Position numbers and translations under genes: made by a program. The notes beneath the pieces are model-generated. The model was given only the letters and a program-made list of their open reading frames with translations. It searched no databases and was not told the DNA's origin. A stretch of DNA of 64,000 nt from JANQPA01 sp964548175 (GTDB taxonomy: Bacteria > Bacteroidota > Bacteroidia > Chitinophagales > Saprospiraceae), in the NCBI GenBank assembly GCA_964548175.1, contig CAZJQS010000002.1, positions 115,446 through 179,445 of the forward strand. The letters run 5' to 3'. Within the stretch, counting starts at the first letter, position 1, and each line of letters starts with the position of its first letter. Positions 7,223-15,694 of the stretch are shown piece after piece.

Positions 7223-9139
7223 ATGAAGAATCCATATTGTCTTTTTTACTCCTTTTTTGTTTTTCTTTTTCCATTTCAGCTGATGGGACAGCAGCTTTCC
7301 TTTTCGCCCGAAAAGCCTGCTCCGGGAGAGGAAATAACCATCACCTATCGTTCGGAAAAACCGGAGATTAGCCAACAGCCGCAGGTTGGAGCGAGGGTTT
7401 ACCTGCTGGAAGACCCTTTTCCAGAAAATCGGATAGTCCAGTTGCCAATGCCGAGACCGGAGGTCCGGGTCGTTGTATTGGAAAAGGAAGGAGATCAATT
7501 TACCGGTAAATTTAAGTCTACGGGACAAACCAAAGCCATAGCTGTAGTCCTGTATACCAACCGAAGTTCTTCAGATGCCAATTCCCTTGATGGATATACC
7601 CAACTGCTTTTTGAGTCCGAAGGGGGGCAGCCCATTCAGGGAGCATATGGTGAATTGGGGCTGCTCTATGCTTCCCAGGCGCCGCTGCTGGGGCTATCGC
7701 TCGATCAGGAAAGTGCGTTCGAATCCTTTCAAAAGGAGTTTGATCTTTATCCATCTTCGAAGGACCACTACAACTATTTTCTGGTTTTTACCGGGTTGGC
7801 CCAGGAATTAGGCAAACAAGGTGTTCTTGAAGACAGTAAAAAGCGATTGTCCGGCCTTTTGGAAAAGGAACAGCCGGGAGAGCTCTCCCTTAGCCTTGCC
7901 TATGCTTTGGCTAATCTGCTCGATCAGCCCAGGCAGGCGGCACAAGCTTTTCAACGGCTGGAAGCCAGTTTTCCCCGCAGCATTATGGTAGAATACGAGA
8001 CCAGGAACCAACTTTACCAAACGACCGACCTGGAAGAAAAGGAGAGAATTTTCAAAAAATTGAAAACACAGTTCAATGAAACTGACCGGCAGCAATTCCT
8101 GCTAAAAGAAGCGGCTATGAGTATGGCTACGGATTACTTCCCTAAAGAACTGGAACGGTTTAGTTATTATGCCGCTTTATCCCGCGACCCCGCCCATTGG
8201 GCCAGCCAGGCCAATGCCGAAGCCTGGCAACTCTCCGGCGGCGGCCTTCAAGGATATGCCGCTGACCTGGATAGGGCGGCAGCTTTGTCTGAAGTGGCCA
8301 TGAAATTAGTGGAGCTGGAGTTGAGCCAGGTAAAGGATGCCACGCTGCAATACCAAAAAGATACTTCTCGCTTAAAAGAAAGCTATGCCGCCATTGCCGA
8401 CACCTATGCGCTCATTTTTTACAAAAAAGGCCAGATTGAAAAAGCCTTGGAATACCAGGGGCTTTCCCTGGAAAACGATCCTGATCCGAAAGTGGAGGTC
8501 ATTCATCGGTATGCGGTCTATTTTGACGAAATGAAAGACGAAGCGGTAACCAGGGAGATGCTGGCCGGCTTCATTGAAAAGAACAAATACTCGCCGGGAA
8601 TGAAAGAACGCTATGAGGAACTGGCAGGGAAAAAAGCGCTTGAAGCCCTTCTGCAGGAGGCGGACAAAGCCTATATGGAGGAACTGCGTCCAAAAATGAT
8701 CAAAAGGCCGGCCCCGGATTTTAGCCTGAAATCGCTGGAAGGAGATACGGTCCGGTTAAGTGACCTAAAAGGAAAGATCGTTGTGTTGGACTTTTGGGCG
8801 ACCTGGTGTAAGCCCTGCATTGCTTCCTTTCCCGGGATGCAGCAAGTAGTGAACTACTATAAAAAAGATGAGGATGTCGTTTTTCTGTTCATTGACAGCT
8901 GGGAGGCTATTGGAACCACAGAGGCGGACATCAGCGAGTTGATGCTGAGCGAGAATTACGACTTTCAGGTGCTGCTCGACCAAGAAAGCGAGGTGGTCAA
9001 AAGCTACGGAGTACGAGGTATTCCCACCAAATTTGTGCTCGACCGGGAAGGGCAGATCCGATTTGAAAGCGTCGGCTTTGGGGGGCAGGAGAAACTGGTA
9101 AAGGAATTGAAAGGAATGGTAGAGTTAGCCAGGCAATGA
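7223..9139 (+). CDS. Secreted TPR-like protein with C-terminal TlpA thioredoxin domain
   Basis: 638 residues from the ATG at 7223; the two extra codons back to GTG 7217 add nothing to the signal peptide (about 1-23, ending FQLMGQQ). After an N-terminal beta-rich region (about 24-130) comes a long helical, TPR-like part (about 140-470). The last 150 residues are a TlpA/AhpC-TSA-like thioredoxin domain: FATWCKPC-type motif at W528-C529-K-P-C532, a DFSLKSLEGDTVRLSDLKGK lead-in and the cis-proline segment VRGIPTKFVLDREG. Such proteins are periplasmic thiol-disulfide enzymes in Bacteroidota; the helical part likely binds the partner. Monocistronic by spacing. Confidence 0.85.
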   Translation: MKNPYCLFYSFFVFLFPFQLMGQQLSFSPEKPAPGEEITITYRSEKPEISQQPQVGARVYLLEDPFPENRIVQLPMPRPEVRVVVLEKEGDQFTGKFKSTGQTKAIAVVLYTNRSSSDANSLDGYTQLLFESEGGQPIQGAYGELGLLYASQAPLLGLSLDQESAFESFQKEFDLYPSSKDHYNYFLVFTGLAQELGKQGVLEDSKKRLSGLLEKEQPGELSLSLAYALANLLDQPRQAAQAFQRLEASFPRSIMVEYETRNQLYQTTDLEEKERIFKKLKTQFNETDRQQFLLKEAAMSMATDYFPKELERFSYYAALSRDPAHWASQANAEAWQLSGGGLQGYAADLDRAAALSEVAMKLVELELSQVKDATLQYQKDTSRLKESYAAIADTYALIFYKKGQIEKALEYQGLSLENDPDPKVEVIHRYAVYFDEMKDEAVTREMLAGFIEKNKYSPGMKERYEELAGKKALEALLQEADKAYMEELRPKMIKRPAPDFSLKSLEGDTVRLSDLKGKIVVLDFWATWCKPCIASFPGMQQVVNYYKKDEDVVFLFIDSWEAIGTTEADISELMLSENYDFQVLLDQESEVVKSYGVRGIPTKFVLDREGQIRFESVGFGGQEKLVKELKGMVELARQ

Positions 9140-9156
9140 GGGGGTTTTTCTTGAGT

Positions 9157-9194
9157 GGGTTTTGGGTTCTGGGTTTCGAGTTCTGGGTTTTGGG
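9157..9194 (+). repeat. G-rich heptamer repeats
   Basis: Five GGG runs at 9157, 9164, 9171, 9185 and 9192, spaced by 7, 7, 14 and 7 bases, form degenerate TTTTGGG/TTCTGGG heptamers. The pattern could fold as a G-quadruplex on the plus strand. It directly precedes the 46-bp repeat at 9198. Confidence 0.6.
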
Positions 9195-9197
9195 TTT

Positions 9198-9243
9198 TGA
9201 GGCGCCTTGAATATCAATGAATTAGAATTTTGTTGGCACAGTT
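9198..9243 (+). repeat. 46-bp interspersed repeat, copy 1
   Basis: Starts TGAGGCGCCTTGAATATCAA and ends TTGGCACAGTT. A second copy at 38567-38612 on the same strand differs at two positions only. Both copies lie between genes and next to heptamer-type G/C tracts, so they probably belong to one repeat or mobile-element-end family. Confidence 0.75.
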
Positions 9244-9276
9244 AATTGAACTATCCCTTTTTCTTTTTTATATCCT

Positions 9277-9284
9277 TATATTTG
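9277..9284 (+). promoter_or_regulatory. Candidate -7 box for the CsgG-like gene
   Basis: TATATTTG fits TAnnTTTG and lies about 90 bp before the ATG at 9374. The nearest TTG (9246-9248) is 28 bp away, too far for the standard -33 spacing, so the promoter call is tentative. Confidence 0.35.
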
Positions 9285-9373
9285 AGAAAGTGTCAAGCTA
9301 GTTTCAAGACAATTTAAATATTTTTGTCTAAGCACTTAAACCTGAATAAAAAACTAAAACACTGTTATTAAAC

Positions 9374-10309
9374 ATGAAACCATCTGTCGTTTTTGCTGTA
9401 CTATTTTCTGTACTCATTTCCTTTTCATTTTCTACCGATATCCTGGCGCAAGAAAAGCAAGGCCGCAAAAAGCGGATAGCCGTATTGGATTTTAATGATC
9501 AAACGAATAATACCCGGGGAGGTTTTCGCTGGTATAATTATAAACACGTTGGCGAGGGCGTTATGGATATGGTGATCACTGAACTGGTCAAAACTGGACA
9601 GTACAGCGTCATGGAGCGCTCCCGGATCGACGCTGTTATACAGGAACAGGGGATGCAACAAAGCGGGCTCATGACTCAGGAAACGGCCGTTGAAGTCGGT
9701 AAATTATTAGGCGTAGAACTGGCTGTTTTTGGTAATGTCACCGAATTTGGCTACAGTGAAGGAAAAAAAGATCTGAGATTACGGGGACTGAAATTGGGCC
9801 TCGGGAAAAACACAGCGACTGTAGCCATTGACCTTCGCGTGGTCAGCGTGACTACCGGAGAAATACTTACGGCTGAAAACGTACGCGAGGAAAATTCAGC
9901 TACTTCAGTTGATGTAGATACCCGCAGGATAGACTTCTCGGATCAGAAAAGCTTTGACGAATCAGTGGTCGGCAAAGCGGCGCGCGGGGCCGTGCAAAAG
10001 GTAGTCGACATAGTCGGTAAAGATGCAGAGCGCATTCCCTGGCAGGCCAAGATCGCCGCTGTCGTCGGCGACAAGATCTACATCAACAGCGGTTCGATCG
10101 ATGGCGTACAAGTAGGGGAGACCTTCACTGTCTTTCGTCCCGGCCAGAAGCTGATCGATCCGGATACCGGCCTGGAACTGGGGACTATAGACGAGGAAGT
10201 AGGCAAAATAAAAGTAATTGATAATACCACTGCCGATGGAAAAGCTGCCGTTTGTATCATTATTTCAGGCAGCGATTTTCAAAAAGGGGATGTGGTCAAA
10301 GACCAATAA
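9374..10309 (+). CDS. CsgG/HfaB-family secreted protein
   Basis: 311 residues with a signal peptide (about 1-25, cut after LAQ) but no lipobox, unlike classic CsgG. The CsgG fold shows in RKKRIAVLDFNDQTN, GEGVMDMVITELVKTGQYSVMERSRID and LGVELAVFGNVTEFG. From about residue 220 (IPWQAKIAAVVGDKIYINSG) a beta-rich segment resembling the FlgT C-terminal domain follows. CsgG forms a secretion pore for curli; many Bacteroidota homologues lie outside curli loci and their function is open. Here the next gene, a TPR protein, starts 1 bp after the stop, so the two are co-transcribed. Confidence 0.85.
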   Translation: MKPSVVFAVLFSVLISFSFSTDILAQEKQGRKKRIAVLDFNDQTNNTRGGFRWYNYKHVGEGVMDMVITELVKTGQYSVMERSRIDAVIQEQGMQQSGLMTQETAVEVGKLLGVELAVFGNVTEFGYSEGKKDLRLRGLKLGLGKNTATVAIDLRVVSVTTGEILTAENVREENSATSVDVDTRRIDFSDQKSFDESVVGKAARGAVQKVVDIVGKDAERIPWQAKIAAVVGDKIYINSGSIDGVQVGETFTVFRPGQKLIDPDTGLELGTIDEEVGKIKVIDNTTADGKAAVCIIISGSDFQKGDVVKDQ

Positions 10310-10310
10310 T

Positions 10311-11222
10311 ATGAAGTATATTTTTTCTTTTTTCCTGATGCTTTTTGCGCTGGGGGCTCTCGCGCAAAAGCCCGAGGCCCGTTCTCTTGACGGCCGCAAG
10401 CTTTATCCTATGGCCCTCAGTGCGGCTACCCAGGCCCGGTACGACAGCCTGTTGGAAACTGCCCGCCAAGACTTCGAGGCTGATCCTGATAATCTGGACA
10501 ACATTATCTGGCTGGGCCGTCGAACCGCTTATTTGGGTTCTTATCAAAAGGCCATAAAAATCTTTTCAAAAGGCTTGAAAAAACACCCGGACGCTCCTGA
10601 ATTGTACCGCCATCGGGGACATCGTTATATTTCCGTGCGGAAATTCGACAAAGCCATCGCCGATTTCCAAAAAGCAGCCGAACTCGTCAAAGGCCGAGAG
10701 ATCGAAGTGGAACCGGACGGCCTTCCCAATAAACTCAACATGCCATTGAGCAATCTGCAGTTTAACATCTACTACCACTGGGGCCTGGCGCATTACCTGA
10801 AAGGAGCATTCGAAACGGCCATTCCTATTTACGAACAGTGCATGCAGTTTTCCATCAACGATGATCTGAGGGCCGCCACTGCAGATTGGTTGTACATGGC
10901 CTACAGAAGGGCCGGCATGAACCAGCAGGCGTCGGATTTGCTGGGCAAGATCTCCCCGGGCATGAAGATCATTGAAAACGATGCGTATCATAAGCGCCTG
11001 TTGATGTACAAGGGGCAAATACAACCACAGGAGTTACTTAATCTCGATAGTAATGATCCGGATGAATTGCTCAATCTGGTCACGCAGGGATACGGCGTGG
11101 GCAACTGGTATTTCTACAATAGAGAAAAAGAAAAAGCTACAGCGATCTTTCAGAAAATAGTCGACACTTCTTACTGGGCTGCTTTTGGATACATAGCAGC
11201 GGAAGCTGATCTGTATGATTGA
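10311..11222 (+). CDS. Secreted TPR-repeat protein
   Basis: 303 residues from ATG 10311, one base after the CsgG-like stop. The signal peptide (about 1-18, ending ALAQ) precedes helical repeats with TPR signatures at about 55-140 (NIIWLGRRTAYLGSYQKAIK, YRHRGHRYISVRKFDKAIAD) and about 155-180 (YHWGLAHYLKGAFETAIPIY). Probably a periplasmic scaffold acting with the CsgG-like protein. Longer readings starting inside the preceding gene lack a signal peptide. Confidence 0.8.
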   Translation: MKYIFSFFLMLFALGALAQKPEARSLDGRKLYPMALSAATQARYDSLLETARQDFEADPDNLDNIIWLGRRTAYLGSYQKAIKIFSKGLKKHPDAPELYRHRGHRYISVRKFDKAIADFQKAAELVKGREIEVEPDGLPNKLNMPLSNLQFNIYYHWGLAHYLKGAFETAIPIYEQCMQFSINDDLRAATADWLYMAYRRAGMNQQASDLLGKISPGMKIIENDAYHKRLLMYKGQIQPQELLNLDSNDPDELLNLVTQGYGVGNWYFYNREKEKATAIFQKIVDTSYWAAFGYIAAEADLYD

Positions 11223-11224
11223 GT

Positions 11225-12433
11225 ATGAACATTTTCCTGATACTCGGTATGTTGGTTATTTCGGGTTATCTGGCGGGAAAGGTGCTGGAACTGATCAAAT
11301 TTCCCAAGATTATCGGATACATAGCCGTAGGGGTATTATTCAGTCCGAATACCTTGGATTTGCTGAACCAAAAGATCATCGAAGATACCAATAATCTGCA
11401 GGCTATTTGTCTTGGTTTCATCACCTTTGCCATAGGCGGCGAGTTGAAATGGTCAAAAATACAGGAACACCAGCGTGAGATCCTTAACATTACCTTCCTG
11501 GCCAGTTTGATCCCATTTATTTTACTTGTTGCCGGATTTTTTGTCTTATCTTTTTTTATTCCAATAGCTGATGGCGCTGCGGCTGTACTGGCTTTTGCTA
11601 TTTTACTGGGAGCGCTGGCCAGTCCGACTGACCCTAGTGCTACGCTGGCCGTTATCCACGAATACAAGGTCAAGGGCAATGTCAGAGATACCATCCTGGG
11701 AGTTGCTGCGCTGGATGACGGGCTGGGCATTTTGTTTTTCAGTATAGCCGCAGCTGCTGCGGCTTTTATTTCAGGTAATTCGAATAATTTGGAATCTTCA
11801 GTTCTGAATACGCTTTACCATATCGGAGGAGGAATAGTTGTAGGAATAGGAGTTACTGCGGCGATTAACTTACTGCTGCATTTTATGAAAATCAAGAGCG
11901 AAGGCCAGTGGATCGTTTTCATTTTCTCCTTGATCGCCATTTGCCATGGAACATCCGTCTTCTTTGGTTTTGATGAATTGCTGGCCTGTATGGTCATGGG
12001 AGCTACCGTAGCTAATACCAATCCTGATCAGGATACCATCTTTCAAATACTGGAACGGTATACGGAAGAGCTCATTTTCCTGTTTTTCTTCGTCATCAGC
12101 GGATTATATTTGGACATCAGTTCTGTGTCTGTGGCCTTGATCCCTATTCTTGTTTTTGTCCTCTTACGAATAGTAGGCAAATTCGCAGGTGGATACATTG
12201 GAGGAAAGTGGGCGAATGCCTCAAAGCCGATACAAAAGTATACCGGAGGCGGATTGGTTCCTCAGGGAGGGGTGGTTATCGGTTTGGCGCTTAGCCTCCT
12301 TCAAAATGAGGCCTTTGAGGCTTTTTCAGAATTACTTTTGACCATCGTTATGGGCGCCACGGTCATTAACGAGGTGGTCGGGCCTATTCTAGCCAAAAAT
12401 TCCCTTCAAAAAGCCGGAGAAGTCCAAAAGTGA
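11225..12433 (+). CDS. Cation:proton antiporter, Na+/H+ exchanger fold
   Basis: 402 residues with about 12 hydrophobic helices and no cytoplasmic regulatory domain. SPTDPSATLAV (about residues 137-147) and the charged LDDGLGI (about 163-169) are the unwound-helix and ion-site motifs of the CPA families. PF00999-type exchangers swap Na+ or K+ for protons across the inner membrane. It starts 2 bp after the TPR gene stop, so it belongs to the same transcript, although a functional link to CsgG-like proteins is not evident. The specific ion cannot be told from sequence. An N-ATPase operon lies 4 kb downstream. Confidence 0.85.
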   Translation: MNIFLILGMLVISGYLAGKVLELIKFPKIIGYIAVGVLFSPNTLDLLNQKIIEDTNNLQAICLGFITFAIGGELKWSKIQEHQREILNITFLASLIPFILLVAGFFVLSFFIPIADGAAAVLAFAILLGALASPTDPSATLAVIHEYKVKGNVRDTILGVAALDDGLGILFFSIAAAAAAFISGNSNNLESSVLNTLYHIGGGIVVGIGVTAAINLLLHFMKIKSEGQWIVFIFSLIAICHGTSVFFGFDELLACMVMGATVANTNPDQDTIFQILERYTEELIFLFFFVISGLYLDISSVSVALIPILVFVLLRIVGKFAGGYIGGKWANASKPIQKYTGGGLVPQGGVVIGLALSLLQNEAFEAFSELLLTIVMGATVINEVVGPILAKNSLQKAGEVQK

Positions 12434-12627
12434 ACGGATTTCCCATCCTGCAAGGTAACGTTTATACCCATTTCGGTACTAATCATTAAACACACAGGCT
12501 CTTTACCCCTAAAGAAGAATCCATCTGCCCGAATTGCTAGAAACCTAAAAATCACTTATATTAGATACATGCGTTTTAACTGAAAAAGCGCTATTTAAAC
12601 CCTGATTGTAAACCTAAAACCTGCTCG

Positions 12628-13209
12628 TTGAGCAACAATGATCAAATAGATCCTTCTGAATTCCTGCGTGGTATTCGGGAAAAGGATGCCAATGTTATTG
12701 GCCCAATCATCGACCAAATGCTGCCGATGATCAATGCTTATGTATGCAAAAACAATGGAATCAATCAAGATGCTGAAGATTTGATCGCTGAAGCCATGGT
12801 TGCTGTCTTCCTGAAAGCTCAAAATCCGGATTTTTCTTTTGATTGTGCCGTTTCTACGTATCTTTACGCTGTCTGTAGAAACCTCTGGTTAAAACAACTG
12901 CGCAAAGACAAAGGTCACAAAAGGGAATTAGAAGAACATTTGGATATACCATCTAAGGATGATAGCCTTTTAGAACTGCTAGAGGAAACTGAAAAAAAGC
13001 AACTGTATTTAGAGAAACTCCAGCTGTTGACAAAAAGAGAGCAACATTTGCTCTTTCTTTTTTATACAGAAAAGAAAAGCTATGAGGAAATAGCCGATAT
13101 TCTGGAGTTGAACAGTATAGGATACACTAAAAAGCTCAAATTTTTAGCCTAGAAAAAGCTCATCCAACTGGTAAAGGCTGATCCTCGTTATCAAGAGCTA
13201 AAATCATAA
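12628..13209 (+). pseudogene. Sigma-70 family factor interrupted by an in-frame TAG
   Basis: Starts with TTG at 12628 and reads as an ECF-like sigma factor: helical region 2 (DAEDLIAEAMVAVFLKAQ, VSTYLYAVCRNLWLKQLRK) and region 4 (LTKREQHLLFLFYTEKKSYEEIADIL). A TAG stop at 13150-13152 follows KKLKFLA, but the same frame continues KKLIQLVKADPRYQELKS to TAA at 13209, the usual C-terminal helix of this family. The interruption removes about 18 residues of the DNA-binding end. Read-through or a sequencing error are alternatives. Followed after 10 bp by an anti-sigma-like ORF. Confidence 0.65.
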
Positions 13210-13219
13210 ATGCTTTAAT

Positions 13220-13444
13220 GTGAAGGAAGAGGATAAATTTGATTTATTCGAAAAATTCCTGCATAAAACCATTACCGCTGAAGGGCAAGAAAAATTAGAG
13301 TCGGAAATGGAAAAAAATCCGCATCTAAGGGAAGAATTGAAGATCCTGGAGGAACTAAAGGCAGTTATGTCATTGGAAGTCAGGGATTTTCGCGAATGGA
13401 TTTATAAGGAAATCGAGCAAAAAAAAATCTTGCCGAAAAAATAG
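13220..13444 (+). CDS. Short anti-sigma-like protein, possibly truncated
   Basis: 74 residues from a GTG start. The sequence (FEKFLHKTITAEGQEKLESEM, NPHLREELKILEEL) matches the N-terminal helical part of the small anti-sigma-like proteins that follow sigma factors in Saprospiria. Those usually continue into a transmembrane segment or further helices, here missing: the frame ends in a lysine-rich tail. Placement 10 bp after the damaged sigma gene fits a sigma/anti-sigma pair losing function together. Confidence 0.45.
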   Translation: MKEEDKFDLFEKFLHKTITAEGQEKLESEMEKNPHLREELKILEELKAVMSLEVRDFREWIYKEIEQKKILPKK

Positions 13445-13474
13445 GGCCACGCTTGCAGGTTTGCTGATGGTCTG

Positions 13475-13517
13475 TTTGGGGACATTGCCCTTTGCATCAG
13501 AGGGCAATGTCCCCAAA
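13475..13517. repeat. 17-bp perfect inverted repeat, hairpin
   Basis: TTTGGGGACATTGCCCT (13475-13491) and its exact complement (13501-13517) flank a 9-base loop. Neither strand has a T tract, so it is not a classic terminator, though it could end transcripts from both sides. It lies between the anti-sigma-like ORF and the serine hydrolase remnant. Confidence 0.65.
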
Positions 13518-13524
13518 TGAGCTG

Positions 13525-13686
13525 TCATTGTTTGGCTTCTGTAAGTAAGGTTAAAAGTTTTCTATATTCCGGCCATGCAGTTCGTCTGCCGTAAACGGAT
13601 TTCGTTTTAAAAGCGACTACCATATCCAGCTTTGGGATAACGGTCAGGTAATTGCCCCAGGCGCCTCGTGCGCAATAAGCCCCATC
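13525..13686 (-). pseudogene. C-terminal remnant of a serine hydrolase (beta-lactamase class C fold)
   Basis: Fifty-three codons on the minus strand ending in TGA at 13525-13527 read DGAYCARGAWGNYLTVIPKL, then DMVVAFKT and WPEYRKLLTLL. This is the last beta strand and C-terminal helix of class C beta-lactamase-like hydrolases (compare the intact gene at 44895-46328). Upstream the frame meets a stop within three codons and no N-terminal part is present. The rest was probably lost by deletion. Confidence 0.6.
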
Positions 13687-13981
13687 TTTTCATACAATAT
13701 TTTTTATTAAGCAATCAGTAGGAAACACCCGGCATTGTAATTTAGGAAAAGATTTTTTTAGAGGAGAAAAAAAAACAGAGAGTACCTCACTAAAAATACT
13801 CTCTGATCGAAGGAAGTTCTTCAGGTTTTGAGGTGCCTATGAAAAAAGACTCTCACAAATTCATGAGGCATTTGTTTCTGAAGAAATCCAAAATTTGACT
13901 CTCTTTAGAATTTTGACTCATGAATTAGTACCCAATACAGAGCAAAGGTTACCCCTTATTCCACTTTTTTCTAAAAAAAAT
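13687..13981. other. Non-coding, AT-rich stretch with short inverted repeats
   Basis: With the flanking remnant this makes over 500 bases without an intact gene. I see a 9-bp stem (CAGAGAGTA at 13776-13784 with TACTCTCTG at 13797-13805) and a 9-bp inverted pair ATTCATGAG (13859-13867) / CTCATGAAT, but no coding frame with protein-like composition. The bases GGTTTTGAGGTGCCT near 13825-13838 echo the first part of the 46-bp repeat without its body. Confidence 0.4.
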
Positions 13982-15079
13982 TTAGTAATCCAAGGCGGCT
14001 TGTATCATCATGAACTCATTAATATTGTCCATATCGATGGTGCCTATCAGGCTGCCGTTATCCAGGACCGGAAAGAAATTATGGCGCCTTCCCAGGACGG
14101 TGCGATAGATTTTACTCAGGTCCTCATCGGGCTTTACTGTCTTAATTTCCTTATCCATGAGCTCACCAACGGTCATTTGCGTTTTTCTGTTCTGGAAAGC
14201 GTCGGTGATCTGCTCATTGTATAAAACACCGACCACCCTGTTATCGTCTTCAGATACGATAAAATGCCGCTCCGTGCCGGACAACAAGACCTGGCCTACT
14301 TTTTCCAACTGATCGGAAGGGGAAAGTATGGTAAAATCCGTCATCATCGCTTCTCTAACCTGATGGCCTTTCAACAAAGCCATTTGCCGGATCATCATGT
14401 ATTCGCTGGAAGCGCCGAAGTATACAAAAATGGCGATAAATACGAGAAACGGATTATAAACCAGGCCAAGGAAGAAGAAGAATACGGCTATGATCTGGCC
14501 CAGGCTGGCTGCTATCTGGGTGGCCTGCACCCGATCCATTCTGAAAGAAAGAAGCGCCCTGAGCACACGTCCTCCATCCATAGGGAAGGCAGGAATGGCG
14601 TTAAATACCACAAGCAGGATGTTGGTGGTAAACAGGTAGAACAAAAAATTCTGCCCGTTAACGAACTGAAAATATTCCTGCGCTTCTTCAGGATTTTGAA
14701 ATACCGCAAGTTGTGACTGTACAAAGAAATATAGAATAGCGGCTATAACGACATTCACTGCCGGCCCCATTACAGCGACCAGCAATTCCTGCTTGGGATC
14801 TTCAGGCATCCGTTCCAGGCTAGCCACACCCCCAATGGGTAAAAGCGTGATCTTTCTGGTTTTTATGCCGTATTGGCGAGCAGTCAGGGAATGTCCCAAC
14901 TCGTGTAGTACTACGCAGGCGAAAATGGCCAGTACCAGAGCAATGGTCCACAACACAGAATTGGAAGTGCCTCCACGACTCCAGCCGACATAAACGGCCC
15001 ATGCAATAATTAGTAAAAAGGTCCAGTGAATTTCCAGTTTGATACCGAATACCCGGCCTAAGTTTAGTGATTCTTTCAT
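13982..15079 (-). CDS. Site-2 protease family metalloprotease with CBS pair
   Basis: 365 residues. The N-terminal two thirds form a six-helix M50 intramembrane protease with the zinc motif H59-E-L-G-H63 and the third-ligand segment AFPMDGGR (D168) in the later helix. The last ~130 residues hold two CBS domains (about 240-295 and 300-360), which in this subgroup (SpoIVFB-like M50B with CBS) sense adenine nucleotides. It would cleave membrane-spanning substrates, such as anti-sigma factors, but none is identified here. A 17-bp hairpin lies 16 bp upstream of the start, in the short gap to the upstream membrane-protein gene. Confidence 0.9.
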   Translation of the reverse strand: MKESLNLGRVFGIKLEIHWTFLLIIAWAVYVGWSRGGTSNSVLWTIALVLAIFACVVLHELGHSLTARQYGIKTRKITLLPIGGVASLERMPEDPKQELLVAVMGPAVNVVIAAILYFFVQSQLAVFQNPEEAQEYFQFVNGQNFLFYLFTTNILLVVFNAIPAFPMDGGRVLRALLSFRMDRVQATQIAASLGQIIAVFFFFLGLVYNPFLVFIAIFVYFGASSEYMMIRQMALLKGHQVREAMMTDFTILSPSDQLEKVGQVLLSGTERHFIVSEDDNRVVGVLYNEQITDAFQNRKTQMTVGELMDKEIKTVKPDEDLSKIYRTVLGRRHNFFPVLDNGSLIGTIDMDNINEFMMIQAALDY

Positions 15080-15094
15080 TTTGTTGTTGTTGAC

Positions 15095-15146
15095 AGTGGA
15101 TAGTTGATGGTTGTTAGGATGGCCTTTAGACCATCAACTATCCACT
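15095..15146 (-). repeat. 17-bp perfect inverted repeat in an mRNA leader
   Basis: AGTGGATAGTTGATGGT (15095-15111) pairs exactly with ACCATCAACTATCCACT (15130-15146), loop 18. It sits between two minus-strand genes, just before the M50 protease start, without a T tract. It may damp transcription or translation of the protease gene, or be a dispersed palindrome. Confidence 0.6.
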
Positions 15147-15151
15147 AAGCT

Positions 15152-15562
15152 CTAAAGTAATCGAATTACGCCGGCAATCACAATGACTATCATCACGAAC
15201 ATATAGAACCAGAAAAAGGCGCCGAAAATCCACCAGCCGCCTTTCTCAGCTTTGGCTTCGGCGACAAGATCCACCTCGCCCTTTTCGTCGCGATACATGA
15301 GCCTTCGCCGCCGGTCAGGCTCCGCTGCAGCTCCCAGCAACAAGGCCAGTAGCAACCCTACCAGCAAAGTATCCAACCAGGCAATTTCGCGCCAAATCGG
15401 CCCCACTGGCGCTATCCACAGGGAAAAAGCAAACATAGTAAGGAATAAAACACCTACAAATGGCCAAAAGCTATCCCAGGGCCCTGGGTTTCTGAAAACC
15501 AGCGAAAAAATGAGGGTAAGAACAACGGCGGTGAAAATGATATAAAAAATAGTGTAGATCAT
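15152..15562 (-). CDS. Membrane protein, 136 residues, unknown family
   Basis: Starts best at the ATG 15562 (MIYTIFYIIFTAVV). Helices at about 3-22, 32-50, 57-76 and 110-133 with a charged loop (AAEPDRRRRLMYRDEKGEVD, about 77-96) between the third and fourth. The GPIWREIAWLD segment between helices is polar and conserved-looking. No known family is recognised. It precedes the M50 protease gene in the same direction and may be co-transcribed through the hairpin. Confidence 0.65.
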   Translation of the reverse strand: MIYTIFYIIFTAVVLTLIFSLVFRNPGPWDSFWPFVGVLFLTMFAFSLWIAPVGPIWREIAWLDTLLVGLLLALLLGAAAEPDRRRRLMYRDEKGEVDLVAEAKAEKGGWWIFGAFFWFYMFVMIVIVIAGVIRLL

Positions 15563-15694
15563 AATGTGTTTTTTGGGTTTTGGTAAGTCCAGTTTAAGTA
15601 ACAATTTAAATATACCTCCTTGTTCGTTCAATTGCTTTGATAAAAATCATTGAAAAGCTTTGCCAAGTAAGCTATCTTCTTCGAAAAAAGAGAA

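Noticed and set aside
9157..9194. Telomere-like sequence suggesting a linear end
   Set aside because: Few degenerate heptamers inside an ordinary intergenic region with genes on both sides.
13895..14716. Plus-strand reading frames opposite the M50 protease
   Set aside because: Composition and lack of motifs mark them as shadows of the CBS and protease domains.
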